This document shows, in pieces, positions 1 through 11,200 of a stretch of 64,000 nt of DNA (its first letter is position 1; the number at the start of each line of letters is the position of its first letter). Below the pieces are notes generated by a model. That model searched no databases. It had not been told where the DNA came from and saw nothing but the letters and a program-made list of their open reading frames with translations. Source of the stretch: Echinococcus granulosus (taxonomy: Eukaryota; Platyhelminthes; Cestoda; Cyclophyllidea; Taeniidae); NCBI RefSeq assembly GCF_000524195.1, contig NW_020170470.1, positions 62,001 through 126,000 of the forward strand, read 5' to 3'. Both the position numbers and the translations under genes were made by a program.

Positions 1-300
1 TGGAGTGAGATAGACAAAGAACTTATTTCAAGAACTAAAATTAGCTATAAATTTTACAAGTGTATTTAATGGCCTAATTTTCTAAAATTTTGGATCTCAG
101 TTTTTCGTATCATCACTCAAACCTCAAACTACAGGTTCGAATGAAAATTATCACAAACTGCAGGTTTTTGAAGTTAAGTGCAAAGTAATACCAGTGTATA
201 ATAGTAAATTCGAGTTATTTCTAGATATTGCTTCATGTACACAACACTTCGGAGACCATCCAAAAGTACTAGGTCGAATACATTGAAGAAATAGTCTTAC
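1..300 (-). other. Intron of SMG5 running off the window
   Basis: This is the intron that follows the leftmost visible SMG5 exon. It begins with a good minus-strand donor (gtaagac, reading down from 300). I see no open segment with the expected phase and an acceptor, so the next exon is probably outside the window. Confidence 0.55.
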
Positions 301-3300
301 CACGAAGTTGAATTTCCTCATTGTTTACAACATCTAATGTCTGACCAATTTGAGTCGTCATAGCTGCAGCCAGAACACCCCCGATTTCAGCAGGATCAAT
401 CTGAGATCTCGTAACTTCTTCGCACGAAAGTGGGGATTCAGAATTCTAATAGTCAAATAAATAAACAAAATTTGGTTTTATATGGGATTTTGTTCGTAAA
501 AGCAGTAAATATTATACAATTGCTTTCACATGGTACAATAATCTTAAAAATAGTAATCCGCAAATAAATGATTTCGATCTATATGCTAACGACTGTTTAA
601 CAATTACATGTGACATCCTGCGCATCAAAAATGCACATACCTGAGACTTGAGCTGATTTACGTTAGCACCCATATGGTCTTCGTGGAAATTCCAATCCTG
701 TTCGTCATAGTCATCAGATCCCTCTGAGTATTCACTATCTTCATCCTCATCCTCATCCTCTTCACTGGAAGAAGAGTTCAGAAAATCATCCTCCTCCATC
801 ATTCGACATCGAGGTCGCAGCCGTCGCAGGCGAGGACCACAAGACGACATCTCCGAAGAGTCTGACTCCACGTTCTCTTCTTCGTCCGCACCCTGGTCGT
901 CTTTCTGTAATATGACTTCAAGCTCTTCATTTTGTTCCTCCATGACACTACCTATTTCGCAGATGTCCTCCTTGTTCGAGATATCGCCTAAACGACAGAG
1001 TAGGTTACACACTCTGGTACGAAGTTTAGGTAAATGCCTACTCGTAAAATATTTAAGAATCTAATAACGAAAATGCTAGAATGAAAGCCTAATGATTCCG
1101 GAATGACGATAACTATAGTGAGTAGTGACCACCACTACGAGAAACTTCAGTATGGAAAACGGCTAAAGGTATCAAGAAGCAGAGCGTACGGGATGTCAAA
1201 CCACAGACCGAAACAAATGCCTAAATTCATATTGTCTAATGCAAACATGCGGAATTAGCATGTTCAGATGCCTAATGATGGACCATGATTTGCACTAAAA
1301 CTGAAATGCTGCACTAAGACTCAAGAATGGGCTGAAATAACAGAGACATTTCTTCCTGATTAAAAACATGCTATAATCTTCAAGTGAACCAATATAACTC
1401 GGTCCATATTCATCCTAAACAGAAAACCTACCTTTTTCACTCCCATTCCTCTTATTTAAATCCTGGTTTCCACAATGAAAGCTATTGTGTGAAGTGTTAA
1501 AAGGCTTCGACCGAACAACGCCTAAACACTTAAGGGCAGCAAGTTTAAATATATTCACGGTTTTCGCCATAGCACGGAAGGAGTGAACAAGAAGTAAATC
1601 AAGCGAATAAAGGGTAAACAGTGGAAGTTCCTTTGAGCATTCAAACAACTGTACCACTGCGGTCTAAAAAAGAAAAAGTGCTTAATTCCACGACCCAAAT
1701 GGGTATTTATACAACGGAAAACGCACCTCTTTAGGTTTATCCTTGTTTTCGGAAAGCAGTTCCGTGACAAGAAGGACACTGAGTATCATCCTCAGAACAA
1801 CAGGTGGCAATAAAGGTGTACTCGCTGTTTTTTGGCGTCTGAGAGATTCAGGATCGGGGCAAAAGTCGGGCACATGGCTAAAAGTTCCGGTAAACTTGGG
1901 TAACATGTGATTTATACACTTAGCACCAAAGCGCTTAGTTTCTGAATGCAACATAAAACTGATATCATCAACAACTTCATTCAACAGTTGGGGATCGTCC
2001 AGTGATTTAGCGATACTCACATCTGATCTACAATACAAGAATTTCCATAATGCATTCAGAAAGGAATCTGACGTTCTAAAAGGTCTGTCATACCTAAGAA
2101 AAGCTTGAGCATTCCGATGAATTAGAAAGAGGTATTTGATGATAGTGATGCGTAGATCCTTGAGCCTACACAACAAAAAAAAGCTGGGCTAAGATGAAGA
2201 TTAGCAAACTTTATCGCTGCTTTTCGGTTCATAACTTGAGAATGCAAGCTTGGCATAGGAAGTTTATTTTCTCTCATGCTGACAAAACGAGCCTCGTTGT
2301 TGAGTAGGAATGCGGCCAAATTTCCCTTGGCACCCTCAAAGGGTGCAGGTGATACAATGGCCCGGAGGCAATGAAAAACCGTATTCAATCCAAAACATCT
2401 ACTAACATCAAGTGTACCCAACTGGTTGTGTGGAGTTCCTGTTTTGAGAAATAGACAATGGAAAGAACCTAAGTCAAGAACTCACCATTATCAGGATTAA
2501 TAGCCGCTGCCATTTTATAGTAAGTGCAGGCTATAGCACGAGAATAAAAATCCCCAACCTCAACGCGATACCGATCTAAGTTAAACATTAAATCATAAAT
2601 TGGAAATCAAACATAAATCGCCAATGTATATTAGGGCCTTGTGTGCAACTCTCTCAGCTAATTGTGAGTTTACGACACTTATTTCCGAGTCCTTCGAATC
2701 TGCGGGTTTTAAGACGAACGAACAAACACCTCCTTACACGAAATCCTGTGAATTCCAACCATGCGCCATGCATTGGGCCATACATCGGGGCGGTAAAATT
2801 CTTGTTGGAGACGCACCAAAAGGTTCTGGTAAAAACCAAGGGCGCTGATGAGGTGCGCCCTATAACTCTCAACAAAATGGGTTTGATCACCTATTTCCTG
2901 ATTCTGAAAGAATACATAAAAGGCAATTCCCTACATGGATTACTGTTTTTGCAATACGGATAGGTTCATAAAAAACTCTTTGCCACATGAGCTCCTCGCA
3001 CTTAGGACCATAATTTACAGGGTCCATAAATATCAATTTTAGAAGAATGTTCCTAAGACTAATCGGACAAATTAACGACACCAAAAACTACCGCAGCCTA
3101 TGGCTACTGGCACTTTGGTCGAAAAGGGATTTCGACAAGGCCTCATTCCTGGATAAGGAGTCGAGCCTCTGGATTATCTCATTTACACTCCTAAAAAAAG
3201 CTCTCCTGAATAGAGTTTACGCACTTGAAAAGCACATCCTGCTTGGAAGGGGCAGAATCCTCAGAATCAACCCACTCTTCATCCATGTTTTGCAACATCA

Positions 3301-3301
3301 T
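301..3301 (-). CDS. SMG5: SMG5-like nonsense-mediated decay factor, 5' part of the gene (C-terminus outside window)
   Basis: SMG5 is a 14-3-3/TPR-like adaptor that binds phosphorylated UPF1 in nonsense-mediated mRNA decay. There are eleven minus-strand coding exons: 3225-3301, 3092-3190, 2935-3058, 2738-2903, 2613-2699, 2486-2575, 2210-2438, 1727-2165, 1432-1663, 641-987 and 301-445. All junctions are GT-AG and in phase, giving about 678 codons. The start is the first of two ATGs (MMLQNMDEEW). Family hallmarks are LRNILLKLIFMDPVNYG, an ESYRAHL..LGFYQ helix, IGDLYRYRVEVG, YYKMAAAINPDNG and TPHNQLGTLDVSRCFG...PFEGAKGNL, which correspond in order to the human SMG5 helical domain. A long acidic Ser/Glu/Asp tract follows (exon 641-987), then an AAAMTTQIGQTL segment like the human ATLQAMSTQ-type region. 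The C-terminal PIN domain must lie left of the window. The first five introns are only 31-38 bp, whereas later ones reach several hundred bases. The gene is divergent but the identification is firm. I have not checked whether SMG7-like paralogues exist. Confidence 0.93.
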
Positions 3302-3630
3302 AACAACAAACAGATGACTAAAACAAAATAACAATTCATCTAAATATTTTGTCACTATCTTAAATTACAAGCCTAAAACTAAGGATAAATGATTTGTAAA
3401 AGACATAGACCACCAGACTCATCGAAGTTGGCATTGCGGATAAGTGGCCTAAATGTTTGTGCAATAATTCGCTTCAAATTAGTCCATTGACTGCTATAAG
3501 TTGGTAGTTAGCTTAACTCTCGGTTTTGAAATATGGCATTGGGGGCTTTACAATTACACCTCCATTGGGTTGTCTGGCCTCTGGGCCATGTTATTAGTCC
3601 CAAGTCCTATTATATGTTGAAGATGCATGT

Positions 3631-3826
3631 GTAGCGTCCCAAGACTCCCTGAAGACGAAAGAAGACACAATACTCGGGCAAAATGTATATTCAGCGCAGA
3701 GAAGGTGTCTGGGCTATTGGCATGGTCCAAAAGGCCAGTCCACCCAGCGAGGTACAAGGGGGCTGATTCAAAGTACAAAAGTGGCGCCTCACCAGTACCG
3801 AGGGATAAACCACTACCGTATTACAT
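3631..3826 (+). repeat. SINE-like repeat, copy A
   Basis: This is the first of three related units. It starts with gtagcgtcccaagactccct, has a central ggcatggtccaaaaggccag block, and ends with a ggataaacca..cgtattacat box. The same boxes recur in the same order in copies B and C. No open reading frame is preserved between copies, so it looks like a short non-coding interspersed element. Confidence 0.75.
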
Positions 3827-3833
3827 ATGTTCT

Positions 3834-4024
3834 GTAGGACCCTGAGCCTTCCCTGAAGACAAACGTGGGCATAATACTCGGGTGGAATGCACATATTCTA
3901 GCTTTCATTAGAGCTGGGGCTACCAGCCTGGTCCAGATGCCAGCCCGCCGGACGAAGTAGCAATGGCGGAAACACAAAATTGCCCTTAAAAAACCGGGAG
4001 TTAAACAGCCAAGGTATTAAAATG
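3834..4024 (+). repeat. SINE-like repeat, copy B (diverged)
   Basis: The second unit starts within a few bases of the end of copy A. It shares the leader (ccttccctgaagac), the aatactcggg box and the ccagcctggtcc..ccag block, and ends with ccgggagttaaacagcc. It is more diverged than copies A and C. Confidence 0.65.
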
Positions 4025-4129
4025 TAGCAGGAATTTCACTTTGTTGATTGTTTTGTAACCTTTCTTATAGTCTACGGAGCTTTTTCTGAAATAGTAGGAA
4101 GTTAGCTATATGTTAGAAAATGCATTACT

Positions 4130-4316
4130 GTAGCGCCCCCAGACTTCCCTAAAGACGAAAGAGGACATAATGCTTGGACGGGATATGTATTCGGCAAGTG
4201 AGAAGATATGTGATCTACTGGCATGGCCCGAAGGCCAGCTCACCTGACGTGGTACCAAGGCTAAGTCAAAAGTGACTCCTCCCAAAACCGGGGGATAAAC
4301 AACCATCGTATTACAT
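4130..4316 (+). repeat. SINE-like repeat, copy C
   Basis: The third unit starts gtagcgcccccagacttccc, has the central block ggcatggcccgaaggccag, and ends ccgggggataaacaacc...cgtattacat. It is about 105 bp from copy B. It appears to be the best preserved copy. I infer a consensus length of about 190 bp from the three copies. Confidence 0.75.
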
Positions 4317-4337
4317 TACTGATGTACTAAATAATTA

Positions 4338-4378
4338 GGTCTACTGGCATGGACCGAAGGTCATATCCCCGAACAAAA
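4338..4378 (+). repeat. Fragment of the same SINE-like repeat
   Basis: This fragment contains only the central ctactggcatggaccgaagg block of the unit, shortly after copy C. It is a truncated copy. Confidence 0.5.
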
Positions 4379-4709
4379 GCACAACTTACAGAAACTTTAG
4401 TGCCACGTAATCAAGAGCAAAGTTAAATAAACTATAAAAGCATTACATCGATCCTTTTTTGGACGTCGATATCGGAGCTCCCCTTAATTAGCCTGCCCTG
4501 TCGACCATTGCAACACAGTCACTGTTTTGCAAAATTACGGTTAAATATAGATATGCATATTCTAAAGGCATTGTAAAGCTTAAACATCTACCTTTTTATC
4601 CTTTCTACCAGCATGGGAATCATTTGGCATGCTTAAAATGTTTGTCTCGGCGTTTGACTGTGTGAGCAATTAAGTCTTTGTTAAGTGTACTTCTGCTCTG
4701 TGGTATAAT

Positions 4710-4745
4710 CCCCGGGCCATGCCAGTAGCCTCTTAGCCCCTTAGT
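4710..4745 (-). repeat. Inverted fragment of the same repeat
   Basis: The plus strand reads ccccgggccatgccagtagc, which is the reverse complement of the ctactggcatggcccg block of copies A to C. It shows that the element also inserts in the other orientation. Confidence 0.5.
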
Positions 4746-5113
4746 GCCTTAGAAATGTATTGCCTGGCATACTACTACGAGTTCTTACTACTTCAAGGAA
4801 TGCTTGAAACGCTATGTAACATAGGCAGAGTTTTATGCCGCCAGCATGAATACCTATTTCTGGTAGGCTACTAGCCTATGTGATAACGACGTGTGTAATA
4901 AAAAGTAGTAATTCTGCTGCAGTTTGATTAACATAACATGACTCCCTTTTTGTATGCCCTAATTGGTAATGATGATTGGAACATGCTGCTTAACCTCTCT
5001 TGTTTTGCTTCCACACAGGCATTGATAAGGAATAATTATCATAACGTGCTTTGCTACTGCTCAAAGCCCATTTCTTTGTTAGAATTTCTCCTAATTGAGA
5101 AGAATTTTTTGAC

Positions 5114-5258
5114 TTATAATAAATACTGACAGTTCCACAACTTGCCATCTGTTTGTACATAGAAGTTGCCCTTCGTCACGTTTAATTCGGTTGGATCATT
5201 ACATTTGCATTCAGTGTTTGTCAATTCATAATTAGACACTTGAAAAGAAGCCCTAGAT
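5114..5258 (-). CDS. Weak candidate terminal exon, unidentified
   Basis: A minus-strand acceptor (tttattcttttag) precedes a short open segment with two Cys clusters (TECKCNDP ... KLWNCQ) and two possible N-glycosylation sites, ending at a stop at 5114. No upstream exon was found and I recognise no family. It could be a chance open frame. It is recorded because the acceptor is good and the composition looks like a secreted, Cys-containing peptide. Confidence 0.15.
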
Positions 5259-7309
5259 CTAAAAGAATAAACAAATAAACAATGCCTATATATCACATAA
5301 TCCATCTTAAGTCGTAACTTCGCCAAATGAAGCATTGAATTAGTTGACCTTATTTTGGCCTTCACGGCTACATGACACATTGGATGAAGACGTGGATCAC
5401 TATTTCAGCGTGGGAATTGGTGAGCAGCGATGCTGCTGAGCATAAAAATACTGGATGTGGCTACATTGTTTCTCTAGCCATCAATGTGAAATGAAGACAA
5501 GTGAGATGATCTAGATAATTGAATTTTTAATGGATGGCGTTTGAGAGTTTTAATTAACCTCATAATTTTTTTAGTAGTTTTCAAAATCGGGGTCTATTTA
5601 AAATTTAACTACTTGGAAGTGAAGATTTTCACCCACAGGCTCTCAGACGCACCTGTGTCAAACCTGGTTCCACTTGAAATCCACGGTAGTCTGTCAGTGC
5701 TTTAAGGATTTCGTAACTACTGTAAGTCCTAAAATGAACTTTCGTCACAACACTTTAATGTTTTGATATGCTTTATTACCCGATTAATTCTTGAGGTGTT
5801 GAAAATTGTGTGAACTTAATATTACAGGGAGGCTGGAAGCGTAAACGGTATGATCAGGCCCACACATCCCGTGCGGAGACCGTAGATGACGGGATTATCC
5901 CTTAAAGTTAAGTTTCGTTCAAGTGAATATCATGCTTTTGATATTATTCTTGGCACTTCCGCACTGGCTCTCATGGAGCTAATCCGACACCCTGGAATAG
6001 GCGGTAAGGCATGGAAGATGATACTGCAACGAATTTGTGTCAAAATCAGATCTCCCATTTATGAAATACTGATATAATCTTTCTAAAGGTCAGTTGGGCT
6101 AGATAGACCATTTGTGAAGAGCTTATGAAGACTGGAAAGTTTATTTAGAGATTGGAACCTATTTCATATATCTAAATAGTATGGGAGATTCTCGGATTAT
6201 TGTCCAAAGCTTAGAAATATAGTCGACCTTTCTACGAATTGGATGCAGCCTTCCCATCTGCTTGGTTATCCACGATTGCCTGCAGTGTGTGGGGTCGCCG
6301 GTTCTTCACACTCCTCTCAGTGACTGCAATTGTAACGACAATAGATGTAGATGGTTGTTATTCACCTGATTGTAAAATGTGGTCCATTTTATTCAAATAG
6401 GGCACTATGTCTAATCACTGCGCAGATTGCATGCAAATGAGAGACTACCAAAATTTGACGCCATCGGTTCCATTAACAAGTCTGATAACCTGTCTTCCAC
6501 ACCATCTTTCTGTAGTAATTAAGCAATTCTGTTCAAAATAGGCCTCTTTTTAACTATTATTGAGAAAACCCTTCCCTTTTATTCATAATGTTGCTGGGTT
6601 CTTTGGATCAGGAAACTACTCATTTTTGAATTCTTTCAGAAAAAGGAGGCGTATGAATAGAATAGATTTAATTCAAATAAGCTTCGAGCTAGGTGGAGAA
6701 GTTTCTCTTGCCTCTTACTATCACTTGAGCTAAATTAGTGATGTCGTGCATTATAATTTTGCAAAATTCTGAACTTGCATTCAGCACACTGTGTGATTTT
6801 TCAAACAGTATAATTATGTGATATTGTCATAAAGGCTTATATGTAACTGTTTGATATTTTTAAGGCTAAAGATTTACGAGATTTCAATTATATTTTAATA
6901 TGAGTGGAAACTTTAGTCTCAATTACATGTTTAGCGTGAAGTGCAAAAATTCGTTCCCCAAAATGCTATTTCCCTCTTGCATTCAAATAGTTGTGATACG
7001 TGAGGAGATGTCTACAACCCAAAGAATTGTACGATTTCGGTTTGATTAAATTTGTTGTCCAGGCACATTATGTTTAGATTCAGGAATCGTTAATAGCAAA
7101 CAGGCATATTAATTGAAACTAACCACTTTTGTGCTCTTGATAAAGTGGACACATTAATTGAGGTATTCTTTCAATAAATCTACCATTTCTAACCGTGCAG
7201 TATCTTTCAATCCACTTTTTGCAAACATCTTGGTGAATTTTTAATCTCTTGTCGAACTTACCTATTTATCCAGCCTATCCAGCCATAAATTGCGGATACC
7301 AACTACCTT

Positions 7310-7569
7310 ACTTTGATTGGTCAAATTTGCAGCCATCATCCAGTAGAATAAGGGCTGATCGAGGAGTGGGGCAGTGCGGCCGCAGGCAGCAGAAGTGGCG
7401 CGTCGAAAGCCAATCAGATTGATCGGAGGATAGAGGGGAGCGCACACTTCCACTTCCTTGGTTGGAGGCGGAAATGTAGCCCTTACTAAAACAAAAGTCG
7501 AAAGGCTATTGGTGACTTCTATAATAAAAGTAGTTTACTATTTAGGTCGATTTTGAGGAACTCTGAGAG
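7310..7569 (+). promoter_or_regulatory. Probable promoter and 5' UTR exon of the THAP-CtBP gene
   Basis: A GC-rich island in AT-rich surroundings contains an inverted CCAAT box (ttgattggtc, about 7313), a forward one (gccaatcag, about 7408) and a gcggccgc box. It is followed by a good plus-strand donor (gagag|gtatgt) at 7569/7570. A matching acceptor (tgctccttttcag) sits directly before the start ATG at 8218. I infer a non-coding first exon joined across 7570-8216. A spliced-leader acceptor at 8216 is an alternative. Confidence 0.45.
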
Positions 7570-8217
7570 GTATGTTCCCACCTTTTATTTGACACCTGTG
7601 GATACTTAAACCATACTTATAATTTAATCATAGTTATAAATTCATTGTATTACTGTTATTACTCCGCTAAACTTGAAGGTGTTTTAAAGATCCATCTGGT
7701 CAAACCGTTTCTGGAGGGTGCTTTCACATCATAATGATAGGACTCGGTTCCATACAAAGGCGTTGTTTCACACCGAATTACAGTGCTCTGAACCGCAACG
7801 TATATGAAGTGATTTTACAAAAGGTCTTTCCAGACCTTCCCACAAATTGCCATTAACAATGCCTATGGTTTTCTAAAATGTATTGTGTGCAAATTATATT
7901 GGAATTTTACAATGAGAGATCTATTCAAAGCCACATTGTGCCGCATGTATCAGCTTATTCGGGGCAAATGCAAATTTGATAAGAAAATATAAATTTAACC
8001 GCATTCTGTTCGAATATTTGAGTAAACTAAATTCTCTAAAATTTCCGTTTTATTACCACAAGTGAACCTGGTCTTGGATCAAACGGAACTAGGGGATGTG
8101 ACCCGTTTTATTGAGGCAGTAACACGCCAGCACTGCCTTTTTATTTAGATCTCAAGCCTTATTATTAATATAAAAGCATATCAATGCCCTTATTTAAATG
8201 CAATGCTCCTTTTCAGG

Positions 8218-11200
8218 ATGCCGACGACATGTGGATTTCCCAATTGTAAGTTCAGATCTCGCTACAAGGGATTTGAGGATAATCGTCATTTCTACCGAGT
8301 ACCAAAAAAACCCGCAGTGCTGCGAGACAAGTGGCTGGAGGCCATTGGACGTACTGAGGCCAATATTGTCAGTCAGGTTAGTTTAGTCATAAATTCAAAG
8401 CCAGAAACCCTGCAAAATGATTATTTTACAGAGTGTATTCAATAAATTAGCCTTTTAGTTTGTCTTACGACTGCTTTTATCCTCCAAAGAAATAGCAGCT
8501 AGTGCAAAATGCAACTTTGCTAGATTCTATCGGTAGAACAAATCAATGTCGTGTTCGAAAATAGCCCTAGTTATACCTGTTGTCAAATTTAGAAGGCACT
8601 TTGTGTTGATAGTTCTATCTCAATCATCGGTAACCCTAGAGCAATTCATTATAAAGTATGCGGAATTGGTTACAATTATTAATTTTAAAGAGAATGTATT
8701 TATACCCAAACCTCATTCGCCCAAAATCTTACGTTACTTTAAATACTTATGTTACTCAAGGAACAGACTTCTCTGTGGCTGCCTTTGTTCCACAGGCATC
8801 AACGTGTCCAATGATATGCTGGAATTGAAAGCAAAATTATTTGTGCAGTTTTGAATTTTGGAGACAACTTTACTTGCACTATAAAATCAGATTGGTTGGG
8901 AACTTACTTTGCCATTGAAGTTAATAAAAATAATGTATACAGTAAGTTTATAGATTTAGTAGAGGTTGTATTTAGAAGAGCCTTTAATCTGTGAACTTGT
9001 AACGAATGTCATTGTTAGCTGCGGATCTGTTCGGGGCACTTCCACGGAGGCGAAAAGAAAGAGGGCGACATTCCGGTGGCTGATCCCGCCGTTGATCCGC
9101 CACGACGGATAGAGTTGCCATCGAGGGGGCTGCGTCTTTCTACCGCCTCCGTCGGGTCTGCAGCATTGGGACGAGATTACAGGACGCTTGTTCGTTTCCC
9201 CTTCACCGTCTCCACCCACCACCGACGTGGCGGAGGCTCTTCCGCCCAATGTCGCTTTCAGCCCTTGTCGGTGTCCTTAAGGGGCAGGGCGGAGGCCTTT
9301 TTAAAACCACCGTCCCCACCACCACTACCACCTCCACCTTCGCTACCATCACAGACTCTCTCTGCAATAGCCTCTACTCTAACTGCGTCTTCAGCTGCCC
9401 TAGAGGGTCAGTGGTCGGAAAAGATGCAGATATGGAACCTCCTACTGGGTGGAACTCCAACTTATCCATTTTCGCACAATCGTTCGGCACAAAATACACA
9501 TTCACCTGGACCATTGTGTGAGTTAAATTTCTTCTTGGTATTTAAAATCTTGAGCTTAAGTCAAACAATATGAGTACATTGGCTAGTTTCACATCGGTGT
9601 TACCTTTTTTTCTATTTTTTAATTAGTTATGATCATCCCCATTATCGTTAGTTAAATTTCAAATTCTGCCTGTTTCAAGTAAACAAGGCAAATGTCTAAA
9701 ATCCCACTGGTTCAGGTGCTTTTATTTTCATACCTTTTTTAATGGCTTTTCTGTACCTCCTAAGGTTTAAATAAAACAAGCTCTCAGTGGCAACTATCCT
9801 AGCCATTTATTAAATACTTTTGCTTACACTACATCTTGCAACTCAGAGCTGGGAATTGGTATTGTAGGTTCCTTATGTGTTTCATATTTATTCTTAGGTA
9901 CGAAGTCCCGTACCATGGTCATATTTGATAGGTTTTCGGACTATTTCTTCGAGTTCCACACTCTGAGAAAATGCATACCACCAATGAACAATGTTGCCAT
10001 CGTCCGAAAACTCAGTGAGATTTGGTTGACCCCAGAGGTAGGCTTTCGTACTCAACTATTGGCTCCCCACATGCTGTAGTTATTCATTCTAGTTCTCTTT
10101 TGACATAGTCAACATGATAGTCGATAACGTGTAACGTCGAAAGCTAATTCCAGTTGAGGCTTTGTTTCCAATTTTTGAGTGTCATTTGAAATCTAATTCT
10201 GCACTTACCGCTCAAAGTCATAGCCATCAGTTCCAATAGTTTTATCCTCTATCCCGCCCTAACAGAAGGAAAATTTAGTAGTAATAATGTGAAAATCGGA
10301 ATTGCATATCTCATTTTCCTTAAGCTTTATAAATCATCAATAATTTTGGATAAGATACGACTGAAATCAGCTGCGACTACTGCTATTGGAGGCAATATGT
10401 AACCATGAGATTGTACCTTTAGGTTTTCCGAACAGCTGCTGTTATTATTTTCTACGATATGGACCTCTATGACAAGGAGATTATTCGCCACTTCATTAAC
10501 CTTCAACTGGTTATCTTAGCTGATGTATTCAGCGACTTAATTGACGAAGCTTCCAATTATTTTAGAAGTCATGGTAGGTGGTTCGTTTCATTGATGAGTC
10601 TGAGTTTTATCATTCGCTTTTAATTTACTTCCATAGATTAAAGTGTATCAAAGCAGACCAACTGAATGTTATCAACAGTCATTTCTCTTAATTTACTATG
10701 ATCAATCCCAGTGAGTAATCTGTGACCGTTCAAAATAATCCCTAAATGCAGCTTTTTGTTTAGCAGCATCATTGACTACTTTCTTTTATAACATGTTCAC
10801 TCCGTGAACAGACACTAATAGGTGTAATACTGCAAATGAGTTCCCTCATTGTACTTATCATGATTCAAGAAAACTCATTTTCATCGCACAATAGTGTGCA
10901 GTATACTGTCTTACGTTAGGAGGATTTACACTCAATGACCACTCTCTAAATAAATTCCATGCAAATCTTCATTATAGGGATTCATTTTCGAATTATGCAA
11001 CCAGAGCCTGATATTGACACCACAGCTGACATAATTTTCTCTAAGATACTTCAGTACAATTATGACACCTGCTCTGGGGATTCACCTTTGCTTCTGGAGC
11101 ACACTGGAGACCACTCTAAGAAGATTTTCTTGAAAAGTCTCCGGGGAAGAATGCTAGGACTCGTTGGACTAGGTTAGCTGGATATTTCAATGATTTGCTT

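Larger units (their letters stand above)
3302..7309. other. Intergenic region between SMG5 and the THAP-CtBP gene
   Basis: This is AT-rich DNA separating two divergently transcribed genes. Apart from the repeat cluster at 3631-4378, an inverted repeat fragment at 4710-4745 and one weak exon candidate (5114-5258), I see no supported coding sequence. The SMG5 promoter should lie just right of 3301, but I see no clear core element. Confidence 0.6.

Noticed and set aside
121..150. ggttcgaat resembling a tRNA B box
   Set aside because: No A box at the proper distance and no cloverleaf can be drawn around it.
380..11172. Reading the THAP-CtBP glycine motif as an intact GLG with an inserted residue
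   Set aside because: The codon split at the 11172/12448 junction is G+AT, so the residue is Asp. The motif is GLDPIG with normal spacing.
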